DNA of 64,000 nt from Mycobacterium sp. 141 (GCF_000382405.1 NZ_KB908260.1:124001-188000), one strand, 5' to 3'. Counted from the first letter of the stretch, positions 26,692-36,298 are shown. Made by a program: numbers and translations. The notes: a model not told the origin generated them from the sequence alone.

Positions 26692-27810
26692 ATGCGCATT
26701 CTCATCTCCGGTGCCGGTGTCGCGGGCCTCAGTGCCGCGATCAACCTCGGTACCGACGGCCATGACGTCACCATCGTCGAGCGCGCGGACCACTTGGGAG
26801 GTAGTGCGCCGCCGATCGACATTCGGGGGCACTCGATCGACGTGGCCGACAAGATGGGCCTGCTCGGACAGATCCACGAACGCAAGATCGATATGACCGA
26901 GCGGGTGCAATTCGTCGACGGGGCCGGCACGGTGGTGGCGGAACTGCCGCTGGACGAGATCAATGACAGCCCCGATGACATCGAGATCGCCCGCGACGAC
27001 CTCACCAACATCCTGCGCAACCGGCTGGGGTCGTCGGCAGAATTGCGGTTCTGCGAATCCGTCGCCGACCTCGACGATAGCGGGTCGGGTGTCGACGTGC
27101 GGTTCTCCTCGGGCGCGGTCGAACGCTACAACCTCGTCGTCGGGGCGGACGGAATGCACTCGGCGGTACGGCGACTCACGTTCGGTCCCGAACGACAGTT
27201 CCTGCACCACCTCGGCTTCTACACCGGGATGGCCGCGTTACCCGGCTACCACCCGACCGACCGGGTGAACCCGATGTACAACTTCCCGGGCCACATAGTC
27301 GGCATCATGTCCTATAACACAAAAGCGCTGGCGTTCTTCATGTTCCGCTCACCGTGGATCGACTACGACTACCACGACCTCGCCGCGAAGAAGCGAATCC
27401 TGGCCGAAGCCTTCACGGGTCACCATGAGTGGCGAGTACCTGAATTGGTCGACGCCGCCAGACAAGACCCGCAGGTCTACTTCGACTCTGAGAGTCAGAT
27501 CCAGATGCCCAGTTGGCACAACGGTCGCGTCGTCCTCGTTGGCGATGCCGCACACTGCGCCTCAACCCTGTCGGGACGTGGAACCAGCCTGGCCCTCAGC
27601 GGCGCCTGGTTCCTCGCACAGGCCCTGCGCGCACATCCCAGCAACCTCGGCGACGCGTGGGAACAGTACGAACGCGACCAGCGGCCGGAAGTGCTCCGCT
27701 GCCAGGCGACGGCGGCGCCGGGTGGCGAGCTCCTCGCCCCTGCCACCCAGGACGAGATAGATACGCGCAATCGGGAGTTGATCGCGCACAGTAAGAATCA
27801 GCGCCCTTAG
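26692..27810 (+). CDS. FAD-dependent monooxygenase (group A, copy 2)
   Basis: The 372-residue protein shows ISGAGVAGLSAAINLGTDGH, NLVVGADGMHSAVRRLTFGP and LVGDAAHCASTLSGRGTSLA, matching copy 1 along its whole length, including the DYDYHD and HEWR(I/V)PEL segments. The two are clearly paralogues. The ATG has GGAGG 8 bases upstream. It is controlled presumably by the divergent TetR. The stop lies inside a perfect palindrome. Confidence 0.88.
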   Translation: MRILISGAGVAGLSAAINLGTDGHDVTIVERADHLGGSAPPIDIRGHSIDVADKMGLLGQIHERKIDMTERVQFVDGAGTVVAELPLDEINDSPDDIEIARDDLTNILRNRLGSSAELRFCESVADLDDSGSGVDVRFSSGAVERYNLVVGADGMHSAVRRLTFGPERQFLHHLGFYTGMAALPGYHPTDRVNPMYNFPGHIVGIMSYNTKALAFFMFRSPWIDYDYHDLAAKKRILAEAFTGHHEWRVPELVDAARQDPQVYFDSESQIQMPSWHNGRVVLVGDAAHCASTLSGRGTSLALSGAWFLAQALRAHPSNLGDAWEQYERDQRPEVLRCQATAAPGGELLAPATQDEIDTRNRELIAHSKNQRP

Positions 27811-27833
27811 TGGTCTCGATCGAGACCACTAAG
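27806..27833. terminator. Perfect 28-bp palindrome between convergent genes
   Basis: Two 14-base arms (CTTAGTGGTCTCGA and its complement) meet without a loop base and include the stop codon of the monooxygenase. The convergent haem-binding gene ends 8 bases further. It is best read as a bidirectional terminator; there is no T-tract. Confidence 0.6.
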
Positions 27834-27840
27834 CCGTGAC

Positions 27841-28248
27841 TCAGCCGGCCATAAACTGCTCGTAGGCCGACGCCAGGTCCGGCGGCAACACCGTGACGTT
27901 GCACTGGCGTTGCGCGTCGCCGATCGGCGCCAGGATATTGCGCAGGTCGTAGTACTCCCCCGGGTTTGCGGTGAAGTAACCCCTCAGGTCAGCTGCGGCC
28001 TGGTCCCGGGGCTTCCCGTACGCAGCGGTCACCGCGTTGTCGGCCCCGGGGTGTGCGGCAAGGTACTGGTGGGCCGCGCCCGTCACCGAACTGACCGTGC
28101 CCGCCAGAGTTTGGGCGCTGCACTGATCAGGGGTCGCGGAAGCGACGGGGATTGCGATCGTGGCCGCACAAACCCCGCCGAACAAAAAGCCCGCACCGAC
28201 ACCGGCGAAACCTCGGCGTGCGGTTCTGCTACTCAATTTCATGATCAT
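27841..28248 (-). CDS. Secreted haem-binding-type protein (mycobacterial haemophore family)
   Basis: The 135-residue protein has a signal peptide (MIMKLSSRTARRGFAGVG...VASATPDQC). A mature domain of about 100 residues contains two cysteines and the pattern HQYLAAHPGADNAVTAA...DLRGYFTANPGEYYDLRNI. This agrees with the mycobacterial haemophore/haem-binding fold, whose members carry haem extracellularly or act as inert exported proteins. A pair of adjacent ATGs gives a two-residue ambiguity in start. Confidence 0.82.
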   Translation of the reverse strand: MIMKLSSRTARRGFAGVGAGFLFGGVCAATIAIPVASATPDQCSAQTLAGTVSSVTGAAHQYLAAHPGADNAVTAAYGKPRDQAAADLRGYFTANPGEYYDLRNILAPIGDAQRQCNVTVLPPDLASAYEQFMAG

Positions 28249-28717
28249 TTCTTTCTTCGACTGCGAATTGTCGTCTTTTTCCCAACCCCGAAAACCACGG
28301 TAGCGCAGCGCGAAAGTGCCGCCGTAGTAACCGGTTTGCGATGCGCACCCCGCAGCGCCGGGTTGCCAGTTCGCGATGAGCGAACAATCGGGCAGCGTTA
28401 CACCGATCGACCGTGACATTGATCGCAATGGGCGCCGAATTCGGCAAAAATCCCAATCGAATCACAGAAATACCACCCTATTCTTAATCAATCGTGACCT
28501 TGAGCGCACGGGAAAAACCGGTCCGGGAACCGTTGGGTCGGCGGACCGGCAGGCGGTCGTTCGTTATTCGGATACCGGTTTTCGTTTGACGAACCGTTCA
28601 CGCGGCGATCGAGCCGGCTCGCCGTGACCAGGAGCTTCGTGAGCGTCGGTACGCTGGAGAACCGAGGTCGGCTCAGAACGATGCCGTTGGTCGTTATGTG
28701 TTGTCCAGGGGTGAGTG
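28249..28717. other. Intergenic region between divergent haem-binding and AraC genes
   Basis: About 470 bases contain no convincing gene. The segment near 28435-28495 is AT-rich and may hold the promoter of the haem-binding protein gene. Open frames through 28488-29016 on the minus strand are shadows of the AraC gene. No Fur/IdeR-like box was recognised. Confidence 0.4.
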
Positions 28718-29707
28718 ATGTCTGCAGTTCTGCTTGACACCAACGACATCGATGCCGCCGAAGCCACCCTGAGCGCCGTCTTCGCCAAGCTCCGGATTCG
28801 AGTGCCGCACCCGGAGACCCCCACACCGATGCGTCTGGAACGCTCGTCGGCGGGCGCCATCGGCGTCGACACTGCCGAGTACGGCTGTAGCTTCGGATAC
28901 CAGATGGATCCACCCGCGCAGATACTGGTGTGCCACGTGATCAGCGGCGGCGTCGAACAACGATCGCCGCATTCAGGAGGCGAGCGGTACCGGCCCGGCG
29001 AAGTCACCGCGTTCATACCCCGCGCGGCACCACGATTCGACGGACGAGTCCTGTGCGGCCGCTATCACCATCTCGTCGTAGACCCAGGCATCCTGACCAG
29101 TGTCGCGGGTATCGGGAATCCGGTCCGCCTCACCGGAACCGACCCGATCTCGGCTGCTGCCAACCACCAATTGGCCGCCCTCGTCGATTACGTGGGCCGC
29201 AGCGGCGCCAATGGGCACCTGCAGGGCAGTCCTTTGCTGGCCCGAATGCTGGAGCACCACGTTGCGGCCGTACTGCTGGCGACCCTGCCGCACGATGCGG
29301 TCCTCGAACCGACTTCGCAGGACCGGCGCGACAGCAGCCCGGTCCTGCTGCGGCGCGCCATCGCCTTCATCGAGGACAACGCCCACGCCGATATTTCGCT
29401 GGCCGATATCGCCGCCGCGGTCTACGTGACGCCCAGGGCACTGCAATACATGTTTCGCAGGCATCGCGATTGCACGCCCATGGCGTACCTGCGGCGCGTC
29501 CGCCTGCACCACGCTCACCTCGAGCTGCTCACGGGCGCCGAGGCGACATCGGTCGGTGAAACCGCCCGCCGCTGGGGCTTCGCGCACGCAGGCCGGTTCG
29601 CCGCGTATCACCGCGAGCACTACGGGTGCTCGCCACAGGAACTCCTCAGGGATTACCGAGCCGACGCCGCCGAACCGCGATTGGCTACGCGCTCACCCGA
29701 GCAGTGA
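28718..29707 (+). CDS. AraC-family transcriptional regulator
   Basis: The 329-residue protein has an N-terminal cupin-like sensor half (AraC-binding-like type) and two C-terminal helix-turn-helices: DISLADIAAAVYVTPRALQYMFRRH and ATSVGETARRWGFAHAGRFAAYHREHYGCSPQELL. The second is the AraC signature. An overlapping GTG three bases earlier is an alternative start. Its 3' end overlaps the convergent udgX-like gene by 15 bases. The target is unknown. Confidence 0.88.
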   Translation: MSAVLLDTNDIDAAEATLSAVFAKLRIRVPHPETPTPMRLERSSAGAIGVDTAEYGCSFGYQMDPPAQILVCHVISGGVEQRSPHSGGERYRPGEVTAFIPRAAPRFDGRVLCGRYHHLVVDPGILTSVAGIGNPVRLTGTDPISAAANHQLAALVDYVGRSGANGHLQGSPLLARMLEHHVAAVLLATLPHDAVLEPTSQDRRDSSPVLLRRAIAFIEDNAHADISLADIAAAVYVTPRALQYMFRRHRDCTPMAYLRRVRLHHAHLELLTGAEATSVGETARRWGFAHAGRFAAYHREHYGCSPQELLRDYRADAAEPRLATRSPEQ

Positions 29708-30352
29708 CATGGCCAACCGCAAGTCAGTCACCAACCCGTCGTAGGCGTCGGCGCGCGCGTCGCGTGGCGCACGCAAGACCGCTGAGGGATGGATGCTCAC
29801 CACCACATCCGGGTCCAGGTGGTCGGCGGTCACCGCCGAGGCGGGCATCCGCAATACTTCGCCGCGGTGGGCGGACAGGCGAAAGTCGTTTCCCATCAGT
29901 GACTTTGCCGCCGTTGCGCCGAGCAACACCAGGACATCGGGCTGCACGACACCCAGTTCGGCGAACAACCACGGCCGACACGCGACAACCTCGGTGCGGC
30001 TGGGGGTCTTGTGAATGCGACGCTTCTGGCCGGCCGCCCGAGTGAACTTGAAGTGTTTGACGGCGTTGGTCAGGTAGACCTGGTCCCTGACAACCTCTGC
30101 GGCGAGCAGGGCGTCGTCGAGAAGTCGCCCGGCCGGGCCGACAAACGGCTGCCCGTCGCGGTCCTCACGGTCACCAGGCTGCTCGCCGACCAGCATCATG
30201 GTCGCCGTGGCAGGTCCGGCGCCGAAGACCGCCTGCGTGGCGTCACGAAACAGGGTGCACCCGCGACACCCCTGCACGGCATCTGCGAGCCCGGCGAGCG
30301 TGATGGTCTCGGGGATGTAGGGTTCTGCACCCTCAACGTGGCGGGCAGTCAT
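29693..30352 (-). CDS. udgX: UdgX-family uracil-DNA binding/glycosylase protein
   Basis: The 219-residue protein shows the family-4-like UDG motif GEQPGDREDRDGQPFVGPAG (near residue 56-75), four Fe-S cluster cysteines (C29, C32 in CRGC, plus others) and the diagnostic KRRIHKTPS insertion containing the reactive His of UdgX. In M. smegmatis UdgX binds uracil-DNA covalently through this His. The start is 4 bases after the transporter stop, so they form an operon. IHPSAVLRA is the last motif. Confidence 0.9.
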   Translation of the reverse strand: MTARHVEGAEPYIPETITLAGLADAVQGCRGCTLFRDATQAVFGAGPATATMMLVGEQPGDREDRDGQPFVGPAGRLLDDALLAAEVVRDQVYLTNAVKHFKFTRAAGQKRRIHKTPSRTEVVACRPWLFAELGVVQPDVLVLLGATAAKSLMGNDFRLSAHRGEVLRMPASAVTADHLDPDVVVSIHPSAVLRAPRDARADAYDGLVTDLRLAMSLLG

Positions 30353-30356
30353 CGAT

Positions 30357-31478
30357 TCACTCCCCCACTTGGCGGTGCACAGGGCGGCTATCCACAGCGC
30401 CGTCGGGAGGGGGTGTCCGTTCGCTCATCAGCACCCGCACAGCGCTGTTCAGAAACGCGATGGTCGGCACGGCGATCAGCGCTCCCACCACGCCGGCCAA
30501 AACCCCGCCGGCGGCGATACCGAGAACGACCGCCAGTGGATGGATGGACACCGCCCGGCCCATCACCAAGGGCTGCAATACGTGCGCCTCGATCTGCATG
30601 ACGGCCACGATGACCCCGAGCGTGATGAGCGCATACAGCAGTCCTTTGGCCAGTAGTGCCACGATGATGGCCAGAAAGCCGGATACCAGCGCCCCGATCA
30701 ACGGGACGAACGCGCCGAGGAACACCACCGACGCCAACGGCAACGCCAACGGAACGCCCATGATCGCGAGTGCGGTGCCGATGCCGGCCGCATCGACGAA
30801 AGCGACCAGCGAGGTTGCCCGGATGTAGCCGATCAACGAATGGAATCCGGCATTGCCCGCCTTGCGAATCCGCTCGCGCACACCCAACGGCACGATCAGG
30901 GTGCTGAATCGCCAGATGTTGCGGCCGTCGAGAAGGAAGAAGATCACGGTGAAAAGCCCCAGGAGTGCGCCGGTGACGATCTCCGACAGCGTCCCCGCGG
31001 TGGACAGTGCTCCTGTGGTCAATTGCTCCTGATGGTTGCGCAGGGACTGAATGGCTGTGTCCCCGATGTGGTTGATCTGATCGCGGCTCAGGTGCGCGGG
31101 CCCCGTGATCAGCCAGTCACGGGTCGAGTCGATACTGTGCGTGACTTGTTCGACCAGGCCTGGGACGCCGTCGATGAATTGGGTGATGACGAAGGCCAGT
31201 ATTCCGCTCAGTACAGCCACTCCCGTCACCATGACGAGCGCGACAGCCGCTCCCCGTGGTGCGCCGACACGGTCTAGCAGGTCGACCACGGGCAGCAGCA
31301 ACGCCGTGACCAGAAGCGCAAGTAGCACCGGCACGACCACCACGCCGAGATGGCGCAGCATCTCCAGCAGGGTCGCGATGGCCACGGCGATCACGAGCAG
31401 CCGCCAAGCCCACGCCGCGGCTTGGCGCACAACAGGCGTCACCGCCGCGCCATCCGAGCGCAACTCCCACGACGCCAT
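30357..31478 (-). CDS. AI-2E family transporter (PerM-like membrane protein)
   Basis: The 373-residue protein has about eight membrane helices ([60 protein letters not shown]) and the family motifs [22 protein letters not shown] and [21 protein letters not shown]. Members include AI-2 exporters, Na/H antiporters and mycobacterial PerM-type proteins, so the substrate is open. It is first in an operon with udgX. MASWEL start chosen; the 90-residue upstream extension is not family-like. Confidence 0.87.
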   Translation of the reverse strand: MASWELRSDGAAVTPVVRQAAAWAWRLLVIAVAIATLLEMLRHLGVVVVPVLLALLVTALLLPVVDLLDRVGAPRGAAVALVMVTGVAVLSGILAFVITQFIDGVPGLVEQVTHSIDSTRDWLITGPAHLSRDQINHIGDTAIQSLRNHQEQLTTGALSTAGTLSEIVTGALLGLFTVIFFLLDGRNIWRFSTLIVPLGVRERIRKAGNAGFHSLIGYIRATSLVAFVDAAGIGTALAIMGVPLALPLASVVFLGAFVPLIGALVSGFLAIIVALLAKGLLYALITLGVIVAVMQIEAHVLQPLVMGRAVSIHPLAVVLGIAAGGVLAGVVGALIAVPTIAFLNSAVRVLMSERTPPPDGAVDSRPVHRQVGE

Positions 31479-31550
31479 GATGGTGGGATTGCCGCGAGCG
31501 CATCTCGCGAAACCGTTACACGCAAAGCCGGGCAGAGCCGGGGCAATTCG

Positions 31551-31575
31551 GTTTGGCCGAGCACCGTGGCGGGCA
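31551..31575 (+). promoter_or_regulatory. SigF-type promoter for the DUF5709-like gene
   Basis: GTTT (31551-31554), 16 bases and GGGCA (31571-31575) have exactly the form found upstream of chaB. The expected start near 31582 leaves about 25 bases before the ATG at 31607. Confidence 0.6.
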
Positions 31576-31606
31576 GTCTCCGGTGATGGCACGCGAAGAT
31601 GAAAAC

Positions 31607-31909
31607 ATGCTCGACCAGCAGGAAAGCCTGGACTCCGACGAAGTCCGCAACGACGACGGAGACCAGACGGTGGATCCGCCCGAACAGTGGATCGAACCGA
31701 AAGAAAGCGGATCGCTGGACGAACGGCTGTCCGAAGAGAACCCGGAAGTGACACCCGAGGACGTACCGGCTGACACCGGAGACGACTCGACCGTCCGCGG
31801 TTCCGAATCCGAGCCGGACCCGCTCACACTCAACGAGCAGGCCCGCACGAAAGGCCAGATCGACGGAACTCCCGAGGACGGTGACTCGTTCTACGACGTC
31901 GTCGAATAA
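31607..31909 (+). CDS. Small acidic DUF5709-like protein
   Basis: The 100-residue, highly acidic protein reads [20 protein letters not shown] then [31 protein letters not shown]. This repeats the DUF5709 style (ESLD-x-R-L-x-E-E-x-P-(D/E)-V). It has no membrane segment and is predicted disordered. ATG 31586 is an alternative start but would sit at the predicted transcript start. SigF control is inferred from the promoter. Confidence 0.72.
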   Translation: MLDQQESLDSDEVRNDDGDQTVDPPEQWIEPKESGSLDERLSEENPEVTPEDVPADTGDDSTVRGSESEPDPLTLNEQARTKGQIDGTPEDGDSFYDVVE

Positions 31910-31952
31910 TGGCGCAGGGCCTGGCCATCTGCTGTGCCCGGCGGGCCGAGGG

Positions 31953-34313
31953 TCAATCTGGCGGACTCTCCCAACGGCAAGGTTTGCGCCCCGGAGGTTG
32001 GTGCGGGCGTGGTAGCAACGGAGTTCGTTTCCGCAGCGGGACAGAGATCGGCGACGCCGTTGTCAGCTCGAGATCACGATCGCCGTGGCGTAACCGCAGG
32101 CATCCGCGGGACCCGTCACGCAAGGTGTACGTCGCGGCCTCATGCGTGATGTCCACGGTGACCCGGTAGTCGTGCCACCGCAACCGGAACTTCAAACGCG
32201 TGATGTCTTCGGGCAGTTGCGGATCCAGCGCGAGAATTCCCTCGCTGTCGCGCAGTCCGCCGAAACCCGCGAGCAGAGCGATCCACGCACCGGCGAGCGA
32301 CGCCACGTGCAGCCCGTCCCGCGTGTTGTGTTCCAGATCGCGCAGGTCCATGAGCGCCGCTTCGGCGACATAGTCGTGGGCCAGTTCCAGATGCCCGACC
32401 TCGGCGCACAGCACCGCCTGGGTACATGCCGACAACGACGAGTCACGAGTGGTCCGCGGCTCGTAGTAATCGACGTTGCGGGCCTTCTGCTCGTCGGTGA
32501 AGCGGTGTCCCAACCAGTGCATGGCCAACACCAGGTCGGCTTGTTTGATCACCTGCGACGGGTAGAGCCGCACATAGGGCTGACTGAGCAACAGCGGGTA
32601 GGTGGTGTCCTCGGTGAACCGCCATTCGCGCAGCCTCGTGAATCCTTCGCACTGTTGATGGACACCCAGTTCTTTGTCGTAGGGCACATGCACGGTGTTC
32701 GCGGCCTCTCGCCAGGCCGCCATCTCATCGTCGGTGACTTCCAGCCCTGCGGCGAGATCGGGCTGCCGCTCGCAGGCGGCCGCGGCGATGCGTAGGTTTT
32801 CGGCCGCCATGAGGTTGGTGAACAGGTTGTCGCGCGCCACTGCGGTGTATTCGTCGGGACCGGTGACCCCGTCGATGTGCCACACGCCGTGGCGATCGTA
32901 GTGTCCCAGCGAGCACCAGAGCCGCGCCGTCTCGACCAGAACCGGCAGCCCGCATTCCGACTCGAGCGTCCCGTCACCGGTCACGATGCGGTACCGCTCG
33001 AAAGCCAGTGCTATGTCAGCGTTTATATGCCATGCCGCGGTACCGGCCGGCCAGTATGCCGAGCATTCCTGGCCACCGATGGTGCGCCACGGAAACGTGG
33101 CGCCGTTCAACTCCAGTTCTGCGGCCCGTTCCCGCGCGAGATCGAGGGTCGAGGCCCGCCACCGCAGCGCATCGGCGGCCGCCGACGGCCAGGTGTAGGT
33201 CAGCACCGGCAAAACGTAGCCCTCGGTGTCCCAGAACGCGTGGCCGTCATAGCCGGGACCGGTCAAGCCTTTCGAGGGAATCGCTCGCCGCTCGGCCCGG
33301 GCACCGGCCTGCAACACGTGAAAAAGACCGAACCGCACGGCTTGCTGACAACGCGCATCCCCTTCGACTTCCACGTCCGCGTTGTCCCAGAACTCGTCGA
33401 GGTACTCCCGCTGCGAATCGAGTAGGCCCTGCCATCCGGTGTAGCGGGCACCGGCCATCGCGCCGGCAACCTGATCACGCAGAGCCGGCCGCGACCGCAG
33501 GCTGGACCAGCCGTAGGCGAGCAATTTGACGATGCGCAGGCGTTGACCCGGCCGCAATCCACAGATCACCGTCGTACGAGCCAGATCTGCACTCGTCTCG
33601 GTCGAGACCTCGACCCTGCCTGGCACATCGACCAGGTGATCCATCGCGGCGGCCATGGTCAGTTCGCTCGATCGGGTGCGGTGCATCAAGAGCGCCTGCT
33701 GACCGTGTCCCTCATGCGCCACCGACGTCAAGGGATGGCTCAGAACCGCCGCCGCACGCGGATCCGGTGAGGTGCTGGGCTGGTCCTCGTTCGCGACAAG
33801 TTCGGATTGCACTGTGATCCGGGCGAATTCACCTACCGGCTGGATGACGAACTCGATCGCTGCCACGCTGCGGTGGCACAGGGACACCAGCCTGGTCCAC
33901 TGCATCAGCACCTGCTTGCCTGCCGGCGAACACCAGCGGGCTCGCCGCGTCAACGTGCCTGCCCGGAAATCCAGTGTCCGTTCGTGCTCGATCAGTTCGC
34001 CGTAGCGGACATCGAACGGTTCATCGTCGACCAGCAGCCGCAACACCTTTCCGTTGGTCACGTTGATCAGGGACTGGCCTTCTTCCGGATAGCCGTAGCC
34101 GGCCTCCGCATAGGGCAACGGCCGCAACTCGAAGAACGAATTCAGATAGGTGCCGGGCAGGCCGTGCGGCTCGCCCTCGTCCAGATTCCCCCGGAACCCG
34201 ATGTGTCCATTGGACAACGCGAATACCGATTCGGTCTGGGCGATGAGGTTCAACTGGAGCTCGGTCTCGCGCACCCGCCAGGGCTCGACCGGAAAAGCAT
34301 CATCGTTGATCAT
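31953..34313 (-). CDS. Glycoside hydrolase family 65 protein (disaccharide phosphorylase-like)
   Basis: The 786-residue protein has an N-terminal beta-sandwich (NLIAQTESVFALSNGHIGFRG), an (alpha/alpha)6 barrel with GLTGPGYDGHAFWDTEGYV and the general-acid Glu in DGVTGPDEYTAVARDN, and a C-terminal beta domain. GH65 enzymes phosphorolyse maltose, trehalose or kojibiose to beta-glucose-1-phosphate. Its ATG overlaps the stop of the HAD gene by one base, an arrangement like Rv3400-Rv3401. The last ~40 residues are Pro/Arg-rich and may be frame-extended. Confidence 0.9.
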   Translation of the reverse strand: MINDDAFPVEPWRVRETELQLNLIAQTESVFALSNGHIGFRGNLDEGEPHGLPGTYLNSFFELRPLPYAEAGYGYPEEGQSLINVTNGKVLRLLVDDEPFDVRYGELIEHERTLDFRAGTLTRRARWCSPAGKQVLMQWTRLVSLCHRSVAAIEFVIQPVGEFARITVQSELVANEDQPSTSPDPRAAAVLSHPLTSVAHEGHGQQALLMHRTRSSELTMAAAMDHLVDVPGRVEVSTETSADLARTTVICGLRPGQRLRIVKLLAYGWSSLRSRPALRDQVAGAMAGARYTGWQGLLDSQREYLDEFWDNADVEVEGDARCQQAVRFGLFHVLQAGARAERRAIPSKGLTGPGYDGHAFWDTEGYVLPVLTYTWPSAAADALRWRASTLDLARERAAELELNGATFPWRTIGGQECSAYWPAGTAAWHINADIALAFERYRIVTGDGTLESECGLPVLVETARLWCSLGHYDRHGVWHIDGVTGPDEYTAVARDNLFTNLMAAENLRIAAAACERQPDLAAGLEVTDDEMAAWREAANTVHVPYDKELGVHQQCEGFTRLREWRFTEDTTYPLLLSQPYVRLYPSQVIKQADLVLAMHWLGHRFTDEQKARNVDYYEPRTTRDSSLSACTQAVLCAEVGHLELAHDYVAEAALMDLRDLEHNTRDGLHVASLAGAWIALLAGFGGLRDSEGILALDPQLPEDITRLKFRLRWHDYRVTVDITHEAATYTLRDGSRGCLRLRHGDRDLELTTASPISVPLRKRTPLLPRPHQPPGRKPCRWESPPD

Positions 34314-35095
34314 CACACCACCAGCAGTTCGGCAAGGTCGCCGACCACGATGTCGGCGCCGTTGTTCCGCAACGCTTCGGCCGATCCGGTCCGGTCGACG
34401 CCGACCACGCAACCGAAATGCCCGGCCCGACCGGCCTGGACGCCGGCGACCGCGTCCTCGAAGACCGCCGCCTGAGCCGGCATGACGTCGAGCAGGCGCG
34501 CGGCATACAGATACGAGTCCGGCGCCGGTTTTCCCTTGAGATGGTGTTCGCTCACCGTGATGCCGTCGACCCGGCAGGCGACGAACTTGTCGAGGCCCGT
34601 GATGCCGAGTACGTCGCGGGTATTCATGCTCGACGACACGACGGCGACCGCGAGATCGGCGCGGCTTACGGCCTCAAGATAGCGGCGGGAGCCCTCGAAC
34701 GCCGTGACACCGTCGCGATGCAACAACTGCTGGAACAGTTCGTTTTTCCGGATGGCCAAGCCGTGCACGGTGTCGGCGCGGGCGTCGTCTCCGGGATCCC
34801 CCTCGGGGAGGTCGAAATGTCGGCTGGACAGAAAATCGCGCACGCCGTCTTCCCGGGTGCGGCCGTCGACGTAGCGACGGTAATCGTCATCGCTGAACCC
34901 GCGTCCGTCGCCACGCCCGCGCAGGTATTCGTCGAACATCGACTTCCACGCTCGCTCATGCACGCTCGCGGTGTCGGTGAGGACACCGTCCAGGTCGAAC
35001 AGGCAGGCCCGCACATGAGTGGGCAGGCCCAGCGCTTTGGCCTTGGGTGCCAAGCCGGCCCCCGGGGCGCGTTCATCGGTGTGGTCTTCAGCCAT
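34313..35095 (-). CDS. HAD-superfamily beta-phosphoglucomutase-like hydrolase
   Basis: The 260-residue protein has the HAD catalytic motif [14 protein letters not shown] near residue 30-43, motif [10 protein letters not shown], the Lys in [10 protein letters not shown] and the acidic motif [12 protein letters not shown]. This fits beta-phosphoglucomutase, converting the beta-glucose-1-phosphate made by the downstream GH65 enzyme to glucose-6-phosphate. The two genes are translationally coupled. Confidence 0.9.
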   Translation of the reverse strand: MAEDHTDERAPGAGLAPKAKALGLPTHVRACLFDLDGVLTDTASVHERAWKSMFDEYLRGRGDGRGFSDDDYRRYVDGRTREDGVRDFLSSRHFDLPEGDPGDDARADTVHGLAIRKNELFQQLLHRDGVTAFEGSRRYLEAVSRADLAVAVVSSSMNTRDVLGITGLDKFVACRVDGITVSEHHLKGKPAPDSYLYAARLLDVMPAQAAVFEDAVAGVQAGRAGHFGCVVGVDRTGSAEALRNNGADIVVGDLAELLVV

Positions 35096-35159
35096 ACCTG
35101 CCGATTACCCGTTCGTCGGTCACGTCACCGCATGAACTCCCAAGCGATGTGAGAACTGA

Positions 35160-35618
35160 CACGCGGGTCAGGAAGCTGGCTCCCATCACCTCCAGATCGG
35201 CCCGTCCCGACCGTTCCTGATCGCCGACGACGCACAAGCCGCAGCGCTGACGCTGGCTGCCGCGGGATTCGCCATTGAACACCCGCCCGAGGATTGGTTG
35301 TTCAAGGCGCGAACGGGGGACGTTGTGGTCGATGTGCTGTTCCGGGTCAACGGTTTACCGGTCGAGCCGGCAACCGTGCAGAGTGCCGAAGCCCGCGACG
35401 TACTCGCGATCACCATGCCGGTGCTGCCGCCTACCATTGTCATCGTCCAGAAACTGCGCTCGCTCCAAGAACATCGGTGCGACTTCACGTCCCTGCTGCT
35501 TGTGGTGCGCGCCACGCGAGAGGTGTTGGACTGGGAACGTGTTCACAAAGAGACCGCCGACAACGACTACGCCGCCGCGTTTCTGCTGCTGGCCGAACGG
35601 CTCGGGCTGACTGTGTGA
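35160..35618 (+). pseudogene. 5'-truncated nucleotidyltransferase-like gene
   Basis: The frame is open from 35160 and reads AALTLAAAGFAIEHPPEDWL then FKARTGDVVVDVLFRVNGLPV, ending ERLGLTV. It resembles the C-terminal two thirds of a mycobacterial nucleotidyltransferase-like family, but the catalytic G-S/D-x-D region and any ATG are missing. The first plausible start is TTG 35298 without a good ribosome-binding site. Probably a relic; expression as a short protein is not excluded. Confidence 0.65.
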
Positions 35619-35624
35619 CGGCCG

Positions 35625-36140
35625 CTATGGCGCCGGCGGCTGTAGTTCGCCCGTCCGCATGAACAACGGTATTGCCAGCCAGAACAGCGCGAACATGGAC
35701 AATGCGATGGCACCCGCGATCAACGCCGCGGCGGTGCCGGCGACCGCATCGAACACGATGACCGTTACGCCCACGAGTGCCACCCCGAGCAGGATCAGTC
35801 CGGAGTAGGCACACCGGTGCGCCGCGGCCACCAGCACCGCCAGCCGGTGGCGGCGGAACAAGAGCCGGTGCATCCCGACCGGTGCGATCAGCAGCACGGT
35901 GGCAGCAACCGACGCACCGACGGTGGCGAGATAGACCAGTCGCATCTCGGCGGTGAGAATATTGAACCGTTGCTGGAACGGCAACGTCAGCAGGAACCCC
36001 GTCAGCAGTTGCACACCGGTTTGGGTGACCCGCAGCTCCTGCAGCAGGCTGGACCAATTACGGTCCAGCCGTTCGGTTTCGGTCTCCTGACGCTGCCGGG
36101 TATCCCAGTGCTGATCCCGTTCCGGATGGTCGATGTCCAT
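35625..36140 (-). CDS. DUF6328-type four-helix membrane protein
   Basis: The 171-residue protein has an N-terminal charged segment (RQETETERLDRNWSSLLQEL) followed by the conserved RVTQTGVQLLTGFLLTLPFQQRF. Four membrane helices follow (LATVGASVAATVLLIAPVGM, LILLGVALVGVTVIVF, ALIAGAIALSMFALFWLAI). It matches the actinobacterial DUF6328 type; function unknown. An in-frame ATG at 36235 gives a longer, low-complexity start. It follows the TPP enzyme by 158 bases on the same strand. Confidence 0.8.
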   Translation of the reverse strand: MDIDHPERDQHWDTRQRQETETERLDRNWSSLLQELRVTQTGVQLLTGFLLTLPFQQRFNILTAEMRLVYLATVGASVAATVLLIAPVGMHRLLFRRHRLAVLVAAAHRCAYSGLILLGVALVGVTVIVFDAVAGTAAALIAGAIALSMFALFWLAIPLFMRTGELQPPAP

Positions 36141-36298
36141 GATCTCACCGCTAGTTGGCCGCGCATCCGCGGTCACATCTGCCGCAGGCGGACACCCGCC
36201 GCCCCGCCGACGGCGATCGCCACTGTCGGCGGCCATGAGCACCTGCTGTCGACGTCGTCCCGTAGGGCTGTCGGTGTATTGCTGGTCATATTGCGCCC

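Noticed and set aside
34314-34412. Upstream extension of the GH65 gene
   Set aside because: It would overlap the HAD gene; the ATG at 34313 overlaps its stop by one base, and family similarity begins there.
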